A stretch of 5,822 bases of DNA, from the NCBI GenBank assembly GCA_938044055.1, contig CALIQO010000053.1, positions 1-5,822 of the forward strand. Direction: 5' to 3'. This document shows positions 1 through 5,822 of the stretch, piece by piece; the stretch's first letter is position 1; each line of letters begins with the position of its first letter. This DNA is from an uncultured Saprospiraceae bacterium. Its GTDB lineage: Bacteria; Bacteroidota; Bacteroidia; Chitinophagales; Saprospiraceae. The notes beneath the pieces are model-generated. The model did not search any database, was not told the origin of the DNA, and saw only the letters and a list, made by a program, of their open reading frames with translations. The position numbers and the translations under genes were made by a program.

Positions 1-938
1 AAAAAGAAGTAAGCATCATCAATCCATCTTACGTGTCTAAATCTAACAATGGACAATTCTTGCTAGCCGTAAGCGAACTAGGCAGACCAGATGAAGACCA
101 TGGTTTTATTAAGTCTTTCAGAATAGATGATGACCGTCTTGTAGAAGTATCTATGCAATCGACATTAGGCGCTGGCCCCTGCTATGTATCTACAAGTTCA
201 GATGATAAATTGGTATTCGTTGCGAATTATGGAGGAGGATCTGTATGCAGTTACACGCTAGATAATGAAGGAATTCTATCCCTCGCGGACAGCAAGAAAT
301 TTAGTGGAAAAGGAAGTCATGCTAGACAAGAAGCTCCACATGCACATGCTATCTACCCACACCCCATCAACAACCAAGTCTTCATTCCAGATTTAGGAAA
401 TGACAAAATATGGATTATGGGTTATGATGGGGCAGGTATGCTTACACCTGGTTCTCAACCATATCTAGAAGTATCCAGTGAATCGGGCCCTCGACATATA
501 GCCATCTCTGATGATGGAATGAACTTATATGTCATGAATGAGCTCAGCAATAAGATCACTCATTTCATGAAAAACAATGAAATTTATCTGGAGGGCAATA
601 GCTACCCTACGCTTCCAGATACATACTCTGAGAACAATACTTCCGCAGACATTCATATACATCCTTCAGGCAAGTTCATATACTCCTCTAATCGTGGCCA
701 CAACAGTATAGCTAAGTATAAAATAGCCAGTGATGGCACACTGGCTGAATACGAATCATTCCAGTGTGGAGGTGCTGTACCTAGGAATTTCAACATTTCT
801 CCGGACGGCAATTTTCTACTCGTAGCCAATCAAGACAGTGATAACTTAGTTACATTTGAAGTAGCAGAAATTTCGGGACAGTTAAGTAAAATTTCAGTTA
901 CAGATTCTATTTATACACCTGTATGTATTGAATGGTAA
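1..938 (+). CDS. lactonase-family (YbhE-type 6-phosphogluconolactonase-like) beta-propeller protein, 5' truncated by window edge
   Basis: The reading frame is open from the first full codon (base 3) to the TAA at 936-938, so this is the 3' part of a longer gene. The GTG at 33 is an internal valine: the codons before it (…IINPSYV) continue the typical first-blade text of the family. Numbering from base 33, the family hallmarks are ANYGGGSV (64-71), RQEAPHAHAI (98-107), PDLGND (119-124), GPRHIAISDDG (152-162), SNRGHNSIAKY (219-229) and PRNFNISPDG (250-259), ending in the usual PVCIEW tail. These define the seven-bladed lactonase family that includes E. coli Pgl (YbhE), which hydrolyses 6-phosphogluconolactone in the pentose phosphate pathway. 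Many bacterial relatives have unproven substrates, so the exact lactone is inference. Only the N-terminal start, perhaps with a signal peptide, is missing, so the cell compartment cannot be judged. No terminator is evident after the stop. Confidence 0.9.
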   Translation, partial: KEVSIINPSYVSKSNNGQFLLAVSELGRPDEDHGFIKSFRIDDDRLVEVSMQSTLGAGPCYVSTSSDDKLVFVANYGGGSVCSYTLDNEGILSLADSKKFSGKGSHARQEAPHAHAIYPHPINNQVFIPDLGNDKIWIMGYDGAGMLTPGSQPYLEVSSESGPRHIAISDDGMNLYVMNELSNKITHFMKNNEIYLEGNSYPTLPDTYSENNTSADIHIHPSGKFIYSSNRGHNSIAKYKIASDGTLAEYESFQCGGAVPRNFNISPDGNFLLVANQDSDNLVTFEVAEISGQLSKISVTDSIYTPVCIEW

Positions 939-1032
939 TCCACAGAAAAAATAATTCAAAATGCATCAATTAAATGTGGTTATTTAGGATTTAATTTTAA
1001 GGTTATCTTGTTACTATTATAAACAACATCGA

Positions 1033-2049
1033 ATGCCTATGACGCTATCAAGACGTCTCTCCGTTTTTGTTTTCCCACTTCTTATAGTTCTGTTCTTAAT
1101 CACCCTTACTTTTACATCATTTTTTAAACAGACTCCTACTGTCCTTTCTCAGGCAATCATTCTGGACCTCATCATCACGCTACCACTCGTATACTTAATC
1201 AGTATATGGAAAACATCGATTCCTAGGTATACAGTACTTTCTTGTGTTGTCATCGGGATGGTCATAGCCTCCGTGATAATACCACAAGAACATCAAGGTT
1301 TTTTTTTACCCTTAAAAGGTATTTTAATCCCCTTAATAGAGTTTTCTATAATAGGGATGATTGCATACAAGTCTATCCAGATTAAAAAGAAGATGGGTGC
1401 AGACGAGTTGTCAGCGCTAGACTTTTACGATAAGATTATGCTCGCCACTCAAGATTTATTTCCATCAACGATAAGCCGTGTTTTAAGCTCAGAGATTGCA
1501 GTACCCTATTATATATTTAAGAAGAGGCCCACAGGATCTCTGAGAGAAAATGAATTTTCATACTATAAGAAAAGTGGAATCACAATTGTAATCTACACAA
1601 TGATGTTATTAGCTATAGCAGAATTAAGTGTCGTACATATACTTCTTGAAAAGTTCAACACAACTATAGCGTGGATTGCCTCAGGATTGACATTCTATTC
1701 CATGCTGCAGATCTTAGCCCTAGTGAGATCTTTGCCTCATAGAAATCATGTCCTCGACAGTGAAAAGAACATCCTTAGATTAAAGTATGGATTTTCCTCA
1801 TACGGAATTCTCCCCATTACCAATATTAAAAGCATTTTACTTTCAAGTAGGCAGATGGCAGAAGATCCCATGAATAAAACATTTTCGCCACTTGGATTTC
1901 TCGACACACACAATGTGATAGTAGAATTAAAAAACCCATGGACATATTACGGGTTTTATGGTAGAGAAACAACTTGTAGGAAACTGGCTTTATACATAGA
2001 TGACAAACAAGAATTCTATGACAAAATATCAAGATTGATTACAGAATAA
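1033..2049 (+). CDS. uncharacterised six-helix integral membrane protein with C-terminal soluble (bPH-like?) domain
   Basis: This 338-residue protein has no function I can name. The hydrophobic segments lie at about 9-29, 41-58, 67-84, 91-114, 183-206 and 211-231. A cytoplasm-like charged stretch (115-180) contains SSEIAVPYYIFKK followed by FSYYKKSG just before helix five. The helix five region keeps a conserved-looking glutamate (AELSVVHILL, 196-205). After helix six, about 105 soluble residues (LDSEKNILRLKYGFSSYGI… through VIVELKNPW, YGFYG and a final IDDKQEFYDKI) look like a small beta-rich domain resembling bacterial PH-like domains. From memory, this layout is shared by a widespread family of hypothetical membrane proteins; it has no visible catalytic motif. 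ATG 1033 and ATG 1039 are both possible starts and neither has a Shine-Dalgarno sequence. The gene ends 11 bases before upp, so the two are probably co-transcribed. Confidence 0.85.
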   Translation: MPMTLSRRLSVFVFPLLIVLFLITLTFTSFFKQTPTVLSQAIILDLIITLPLVYLISIWKTSIPRYTVLSCVVIGMVIASVIIPQEHQGFFLPLKGILIPLIEFSIIGMIAYKSIQIKKKMGADELSALDFYDKIMLATQDLFPSTISRVLSSEIAVPYYIFKKRPTGSLRENEFSYYKKSGITIVIYTMMLLAIAELSVVHILLEKFNTTIAWIASGLTFYSMLQILALVRSLPHRNHVLDSEKNILRLKYGFSSYGILPITNIKSILLSSRQMAEDPMNKTFSPLGFLDTHNVIVELKNPWTYYGFYGRETTCRKLALYIDDKQEFYDKISRLITE

Positions 2050-2060
2050 AACAAGCGCCA

Positions 2061-2711
2061 TTGATACATAGACTTACAGATTCACATACCATTGCTCATA
2101 GATATTTATCTGAACTGAGGCACATCGATATTCAGACAGATCGCAACAAGTTTAGAAACAATATGGAGCGATTAGGAATGATATTTGGGTATGAGATTAG
2201 CAGACACCTTAACTACGAGTCCATAGACATTCCCACCAGTCTTGGAATTAAAAAATCACAAATTCCTACTACTTCCATCGTATTAGCTACAATCCTTCGT
2301 GCAGGACTACCATTGCACAATGGTCTATTGCAGGTCTTCGATGATGCTGACTGCGCATTTGCTGCAGCATATAGAAAACACAGTGAAGACGGAAGTTTCC
2401 ACATATCAGAAGAATACATAACCTGCCCTGATCTAAACGATATAACGCTTATAATCTCTGATCCTATGCTTGCTACAGGTGCTTCCTTAGATGCTGTGAT
2501 TCAATCATTCCTTTCTTATGGCAAGCCGCAGAACATACATATAGTTACAGTCATTGCTTCAACAGCTGGAATCGAGCACATAGCAACGCATTATCCAGAC
2601 ACCCACCTATGGGTAGGAGATGAAGATGAAACCCTAAATAATTTAAAATATATTGTCCCTGGTCTAGGGGATGCGGGTGATCTGTCTTATGGTATGAAGC
2701 AACAATCCTAG
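2061..2711 (+). CDS. upp: uracil phosphoribosyltransferase (UPRT), TTG start
   Basis: This enzyme makes UMP from uracil and PRPP in the cytoplasm, the pyrimidine salvage step. The 216-residue length is normal for the family. Visible motifs are FRNNMERLGMIFGYEISR (32-49), the ILRAGLPL loop (78-85) with its PRPP-contacting arginine, the PRPP-binding signature DPMLATGAS (134-142) and the uracil-binding C-terminus YIVPGLGDAGDLSYG (197-211). The family more often has GGS or GNS where this protein has GAS, a mild variation. The start is decided by homology. No ATG or GTG lies in frame between an upstream in-frame TGA at 2019 and ATG 2163, and starting at 2163 would remove the conserved FRNN region. 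TTG 2061 begins the protein where relatives begin; a rare ATT at 2034 is the other option. It follows the membrane-protein gene by 11 bases and ends two bases from the convergent lipoprotein gene. Confidence 0.95.
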   Translation: MIHRLTDSHTIAHRYLSELRHIDIQTDRNKFRNNMERLGMIFGYEISRHLNYESIDIPTSLGIKKSQIPTTSIVLATILRAGLPLHNGLLQVFDDADCAFAAAYRKHSEDGSFHISEEYITCPDLNDITLIISDPMLATGASLDAVIQSFLSYGKPQNIHIVTVIASTAGIEHIATHYPDTHLWVGDEDETLNNLKYIVPGLGDAGDLSYGMKQQS

Positions 2712-2713
2712 AA

Positions 2714-3748
2714 TTACCTAAATGTAAAACTTCCAGGAATTATTCCTACATCGTATCTATCTTGTTCCGTACCATTGGTATCAATGACAACTACTTCTCC
2801 TCTCGATGAAAAATCTTTAGCATCTGCAAGATGTAAAAACCCTGTATCTGGGTCAATACCCATAGAGAATATGCTTCCTTCATAGATAGGTGTTTCGTTG
2901 ATTTCGACGTCGTCGACATTGTGAGTGAATACCATACCATTCACAGTGTAATACAAAACTTCTCTACTTTTATCAATCACTAAATTTCCAGCACCATTAG
3001 GCAAGGTCAATTCGAGATTCTTGCTGCGTGCAGAAATCCGAGTTAGTCCTCCATCTGTAGGACTGGTTCCTCCCGTAAAATCTGTGAATCCAGAAGACAA
3101 AGCCCATATATCTCCATTCTGATCTCTTTCTAGTCCATATACATTGTCTGCAACATCGATGCTGTCAACTACCCGATCGACATCCGTGTCGAATAAGTAT
3201 ACCTTGTCTCCTTTACCGAAGCCTCCAGATTGCGAAACATAAATTATATTACCTAAAACCTCCATGTCTTCTGGACCATTTTTCACAGGTATGGATGATT
3301 CAACTAAGTAGCTTGAAAGATTAACAACATTAATGGATCCATTTAATCCTGTATCTCCCCAGGCGCTAACATATATCCTTCCGTTGTTACCTGAGACAAT
3401 ATTTCTAGGTTGGTTTATACCAGATATCGCAGCTATAGATCTAAAATCACTTGCATTGATAACTTGAACAGCAGCCATATTGTTAATCGCCACAAAAGCA
3501 ATGTCATTAACAATGGTCATAGACTGTGCAACATTGCCTAGAATATCTCCTTCGTTTTCTAATTGATATACATCTTGAATTAAAGAAGTATCTCTATCAT
3601 AAAAAGTCAATGTTCCAGTTCCATTACCGAAGTTCCCTTGATTCACAACGAATACACCATCGTCATACTTCTTTACAACTTCTACTACCGGATCGTCACT
3701 GCTACACGCCATCAGAAACATCATCAATAACACAACTAAAATTCTCAT
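2714..3748 (-). CDS. BtuG-like surface lipoprotein, DUF5074/YncE-like seven-bladed beta-propeller (cobalamin capture)
   Basis: The 344-residue precursor starts with a short lipoprotein signal (MRILVVLLMMFLMAC) whose lipobox ends at Cys15. The next residues, SSDD (16-19), fit the acidic export signal that sends Bacteroidota lipoproteins to the outer face of the outer membrane. The rest reads as about seven propeller blades, each with a hydrophobic strand and a V-x-V-I-D/N type strand: GVFVVNQGNFG (31-41), MTIVNDIAFVAINN (77-90), QPRNIVSGNNGRIYVSAWG (113-131), GPEDMEVLGNIIYVSQSGG (158-176), YGLERDQNGDIWALSSG (204-220), AGNLVIDKSREVLYYTVNG (253-271) and FSMGIDPDTGFLHLADA (294-310). This is the DUF5074 pattern. 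In gut Bacteroides the DUF5074 protein BtuG sits on BtuB and binds cobalamin very tightly. Here the gene starts five bases after the BtuB-like receptor and lies downstream of a cobalamin riboswitch, so the same role is inferred. Ligand binding itself cannot be read from the sequence. Confidence 0.87.
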   Translation of the reverse strand: MRILVVLLMMFLMACSSDDPVVEVVKKYDDGVFVVNQGNFGNGTGTLTFYDRDTSLIQDVYQLENEGDILGNVAQSMTIVNDIAFVAINNMAAVQVINASDFRSIAAISGINQPRNIVSGNNGRIYVSAWGDTGLNGSINVVNLSSYLVESSIPVKNGPEDMEVLGNIIYVSQSGGFGKGDKVYLFDTDVDRVVDSIDVADNVYGLERDQNGDIWALSSGFTDFTGGTSPTDGGLTRISARSKNLELTLPNGAGNLVIDKSREVLYYTVNGMVFTHNVDDVEINETPIYEGSIFSMGIDPDTGFLHLADAKDFSSRGEVVVIDTNGTEQDRYDVGIIPGSFTFR

Positions 3749-3753
3749 ATTAC

Positions 3754-5517
3754 TTAATAATTTATTTTGAAATTAAATTTAAAAAATCGTAATGGCATAG
3801 GATAAAATGCCACCTCTTCATAATCTACATTAAACACGTTATGTATACCGAGTGAAAAAATATATTCATTGTTGTTCAAGAGCAACTTTTTAGATACAGA
3901 AGCATTCTGTATGTAACGAGCAGGCAAGCTAGAAGTATTATCTGAAGTAGAATACAATTTGCTTCTAAAATTTCCTTCTATGTACAACGACCATGAAGAA
4001 GGATTATATAAAACACCTAGCTTACTTCTTAACTTAGGTACATAAATAGCTTGTTTTCCTTCTAGGTTTTTAAATCGATCATCTTCTAGGATAACTGTTC
4101 TGGTATTGTGAATGGCACCCGATATTCTGACATGATTACTGAGTGCATAATTACACCTCCAGGATAAAGTAGTCGCCCTTACAGATCTATGGTTTATAGG
4201 GGTAAATCTATTCCCATCGAGCGGCAACCAATTAATCCAATTACCGATATACTTCTGACGAAAGATAACTTTAGACTCAAGACGGTTGTCAGAATATCCG
4301 GCAATCAAGCCATAACCATAAGCACTTTCTGTCTTAAGATCAGGGTTCCCTCCATCCCACCAGTAGAGATCATTAAATGTGGGAAGCTGGTAACTTTTAT
4401 CTACTTCAGCTCTTATATTAAATCCTGTCCATAGCTTTCTTTCTACACTCGCCATTCCGGACCATGGGCCTAATTCGTCGTTTACTATAGATTGTAAGAA
4501 GTGGCCTTCTACCCTTCCTAATTCTGTAATTTCTTTTTTAAATGTATATGCTAAATCTAGTAAATTTCTATAATAGGTCTTGTCATAGAAATTGGCATCA
4601 GATACGTCAAGGCGATTATAAATAGATATAAGGTGATGGCTCTTAAGTTTCCATTGAGCACCTCCTATCACTGCATGCGTACTTCCTTTAGAATCAATAC
4701 TCCCTTCTTTATAACCTATATATTCTCTGAGGTAAGCCATCGTTACAAGCATAGATTCTTGATTCCCTATTTTAAGAGACAAGCGCAGGTTTCTATCTTC
4801 TTGAATTGCACCATTATAGACCGATGTCTTGCTCGGCCCTACTACTCTGTTATAGTCTTGATACCAAGTAGAAAATTTAACAGGAATTCGATTGATATTA
4901 AAGAGATGGTCGCTTTTAACATTCACTCCATAAAGGTCAGCATGGTTACGCTTTACTATTTCTCCACTCCGTATATATCGGAATCTATTTTCATCTCTGA
5001 CCAGTTGAAATTGTAGAGCATGAAGGCTCCCTTTCTTATCGATTGAATGCTTCAGGTCAAGTTTTAAGTTTCTTGTATTGTCACCACTTATAGACACATA
5101 CCGATCGGTTATTTTATTCTGAATCAATAATCCACCCCCGAGTCCTACACCTCCCCTAAGGTGGGAAAAAGATTGATTAGACAATACCCCATCAGACGGG
5201 GGCAATAAATTTAGATCATACGTACCATTAAGTGCACTCTGTAGATTATGTCCTTCCCATATTATAGCTGTGTGCCTCGTTGCGAGTCCTTGTAACCGAA
5301 GTGTTTTCAATAAGCCTGGACCTAGATTCTGAACCAGCGCTCTACCTGCAACCGTTTCTCCGGATTCTTGAATCAGGCGATTAGACAATTCCTCTGAAGC
5401 TACATTATCGAATCGATCACCGTGTATCAATACCTCTACTGTATCCGCCATCTGAGCTACACTACTCATCGGAATCAAGCATAAAACACCTATAACAACA
5501 AGCCTGGCCTGTTTCAT
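3754..5517 (-). CDS. btuB: BtuB-like TonB-dependent outer-membrane receptor for cobalamin
   Basis: This protein is predicted to carry cobalamin or a related corrinoid across the outer membrane using TonB/ExbBD energy. I choose ATG 5517 (587 residues) over an in-frame GTG at 5559, because it begins directly with a signal peptide, MKQARLVVIGVLCLIPMSS, with likely cleavage after SVA (residue 21). The mature protein starts with a TonB box, DTVEV (25-29). The plug domain follows, with LRLQGLATRHTAIIWEGHN (73-91), the typical BtuB-type plug text, and GGVGLGGGLLI (122-132). The barrel covers about 135-587, with alternating strands and a terminal YPMPLRFFKFNFKINY ending in an aromatic residue as outer-membrane proteins do. 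There is no N-terminal carboxypeptidase-like domain as in SusC proteins, and the length is close to E. coli BtuB. The substrate assignment rests on the upstream cobalamin riboswitch and the BtuG-like partner downstream; from the barrel alone it could be another siderophore-type receptor. Confidence 0.9.
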   Translation of the reverse strand: MKQARLVVIGVLCLIPMSSVAQMADTVEVLIHGDRFDNVASEELSNRLIQESGETVAGRALVQNLGPGLLKTLRLQGLATRHTAIIWEGHNLQSALNGTYDLNLLPPSDGVLSNQSFSHLRGGVGLGGGLLIQNKITDRYVSISGDNTRNLKLDLKHSIDKKGSLHALQFQLVRDENRFRYIRSGEIVKRNHADLYGVNVKSDHLFNINRIPVKFSTWYQDYNRVVGPSKTSVYNGAIQEDRNLRLSLKIGNQESMLVTMAYLREYIGYKEGSIDSKGSTHAVIGGAQWKLKSHHLISIYNRLDVSDANFYDKTYYRNLLDLAYTFKKEITELGRVEGHFLQSIVNDELGPWSGMASVERKLWTGFNIRAEVDKSYQLPTFNDLYWWDGGNPDLKTESAYGYGLIAGYSDNRLESKVIFRQKYIGNWINWLPLDGNRFTPINHRSVRATTLSWRCNYALSNHVRISGAIHNTRTVILEDDRFKNLEGKQAIYVPKLRSKLGVLYNPSSWSLYIEGNFRSKLYSTSDNTSSLPARYIQNASVSKKLLLNNNEYIFSLGIHNVFNVDYEEVAFYPMPLRFFKFNFKINY

Positions 5518-5621
5518 GAAATCAACTTTTAATAATAGGGAAAGTGCAGATGATCGCACAACTCATATAGTGTACGTAGTATCGATCTACAGACCTTCCT
5601 CCGAAGTCGTAAAAAGTATGA
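5518..5621 (-). promoter_or_regulatory. btuB leader / probable riboswitch expression platform
   Basis: This untranslated leader lies between the aptamer and the btuB start codon. On the - strand it holds a hairpin GACTTC-CGGAG-GAAGGTC (5608-5592; six pairs with one bulged G) and, overlapping its 3' arm, AGGTCT (5596-5591), which is exactly complementary to AGACCT inside the B12 box (5636-5631). The two pairings exclude each other, as expected of a switch. No run of U follows the hairpin, so a classical intrinsic terminator is not visible. The purine-rich GGAGGAAGG (5602-5594) is too far from the btuB ATG to act as its ribosome binding site. The mechanism is therefore open. Confidence 0.45.
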
Positions 5622-5786
5622 GCTTAAGGCAGGTCTTCTGGCTTACTCCTCTTAATATGCGTCTTCCCATTCCTTATATAAAACAGTGACTAAATGCATA
5701 TAATGCAACAGAGCTTACAGCTACGGGGATAGCTACGGATTTTCACCGTATTCCCTTTTAATCCGACATAGTCGGCACCTAAAAGC
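5622..5786 (-). ncRNA. cobalamin riboswitch aptamer
   Basis: Read on the - strand, this 165-nt element shows the conserved cobalamin aptamer parts in order. They are a P1 5' arm (GCTTTTAGG, 5786-5778) followed by TGCC, a CCGAC-TAT-GTCGG hairpin, and the core (5755-5713) beginning GGGAATACGGTGAAAATCCG and continuing GCTATCCCCGTAGCTGTAA. A long arm with GTCACTG…GGGAAGAC (5690-5661) follows, then the B12 box GCCAGAAGACCTGCC (5642-5628) and a P1 3' arm (CCTTAAGC, 5629-5622). The paired CACTG/GGGAAG arm is typical of the longer, adenosylcobalamin-type class, though ligand preference is inference. It lies about 105 bases before the btuB start and should repress the btuB–lipoprotein operon when cobalamin is abundant. 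Confidence 0.96.
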
Positions 5787-5790
5787 AATG

Positions 5791-5798
5791 CAAAATTA
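5791..5798 (-). promoter_or_regulatory. Bacteroidota -7 promoter box (TAnnTTTG) for the B12 uptake operon
   Basis: On the - strand the octamer TAATTTTG matches the Bacteroidota sigma-ABfr -7 consensus TAnnTTTG exactly. It ends five bases before the first base of the riboswitch P1 helix, which places transcription initiation at about the 5' end of the aptamer, as expected. A -33 TTG/TTTG element should lie about 19 bases upstream, at or beyond the window edge. The nearest TTG (5814-5812) is only 13 bases from the box, which is too close to be convincing. Confidence 0.6.
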
Positions 5799-5822
5799 GT
5801 ATTTTTTAAAACAATGATGCAG

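Noticed and set aside
33..35. GTG at 33 as the true start of the lactonase gene
   Set aside because: The frame is open to the window edge and the codons before it (KEVSIINPSY) match the usual first-blade sequence of the family, so the gene starts outside the window.
992..999. TAATTTTA before the membrane-protein gene as a -7 promoter box
   Set aside because: It misses the final G of TAnnTTTG and has no TTG at a suitable distance upstream; too weak to annotate.
1826..2032. Antisense ORFs inside real genes (also 2213-2419, 3526-3792, 4189-4434, 4633-5016)
   Set aside because: They lie wholly or almost wholly opposite well-supported coding regions, are short, and show no recognisable domain; they are shadows.
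33..3748. The lactonase-like and the lipoprotein propellers as a duplicated pair
   Set aside because: Both are seven-bladed propellers, but their motifs belong to different families (lactonase versus DUF5074/YncE-like) and they lie in separate transcription units on opposite strands.
5518..5559. GTG at 5559 giving a 14-residue N-terminal extension of BtuB
   Set aside because: The extension would put extra residues ahead of a normal signal peptide that starts exactly at ATG 5517; no family reason supports it.
5522..5566. Fourteen-codon ORF in the btuB leader (ATG 5566 to TGA, - strand), a possible leader peptide
   Set aside because: It ends four bases before btuB, which is suggestive, but its codons show no regulatory pattern and no ribosome signal precedes it; an ORF this short is expected by chance.
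5592..5608. Hairpin in the btuB leader as an intrinsic terminator
   Set aside because: The stem is only six pairs with a bulge and is not followed by a U-run on the transcribed strand; kept only as part of a possible switch.

Overview
The window looks like chromosomal DNA from a free-living, probably aquatic member of the Bacteroidota. The base composition is moderately AT-rich, genes lack Shine-Dalgarno sequences at their starts, a promoter box of the Bacteroidota type (TAnnTTTG) lies at the right edge, the lipoprotein signal peptide ends in Cys-Ser-Ser-Asp-Asp, and the proteins resemble Bacteroidota families. The species cannot be named from this sequence.

The left half is read on the + strand. 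First comes the 3' part of a lactonase-family (YbhE-type) beta-propeller gene whose beginning lies outside the window. After a 94-base gap follows a six-helix membrane protein of an uncharacterised family. Eleven bases after its stop codon comes upp, uracil phosphoribosyltransferase, which appears to start at TTG. The membrane protein and upp probably form one transcript.

The right half is read on the - strand and is one coherent unit for vitamin B12 uptake. At the right edge are a -7 promoter box and, immediately after it, a complete cobalamin riboswitch. A leader of about 105 bases follows, then a BtuB-like TonB-dependent outer-membrane receptor. Five bases after its stop begins a surface-type lipoprotein with a DUF5074/YncE-like seven-bladed propeller. 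By family and position this lipoprotein is the counterpart of BtuG, the cobalamin-capturing partner of BtuB known in gut Bacteroides. The reading is that the lipoprotein captures cobalamin at the cell surface and hands it to the TonB-gated barrel, while the riboswitch shuts the pair down when cobalamin is plentiful.

The two halves meet tail to tail at upp and the lipoprotein gene with only two bases between their stop codons. I saw no tRNA, rRNA, insertion sequence, CRISPR array or phage feature. The B12 operon belongs to a known type of system; its less explored aspects are the BtuG-like partner outside the gut genera and the layout of the riboswitch expression platform.
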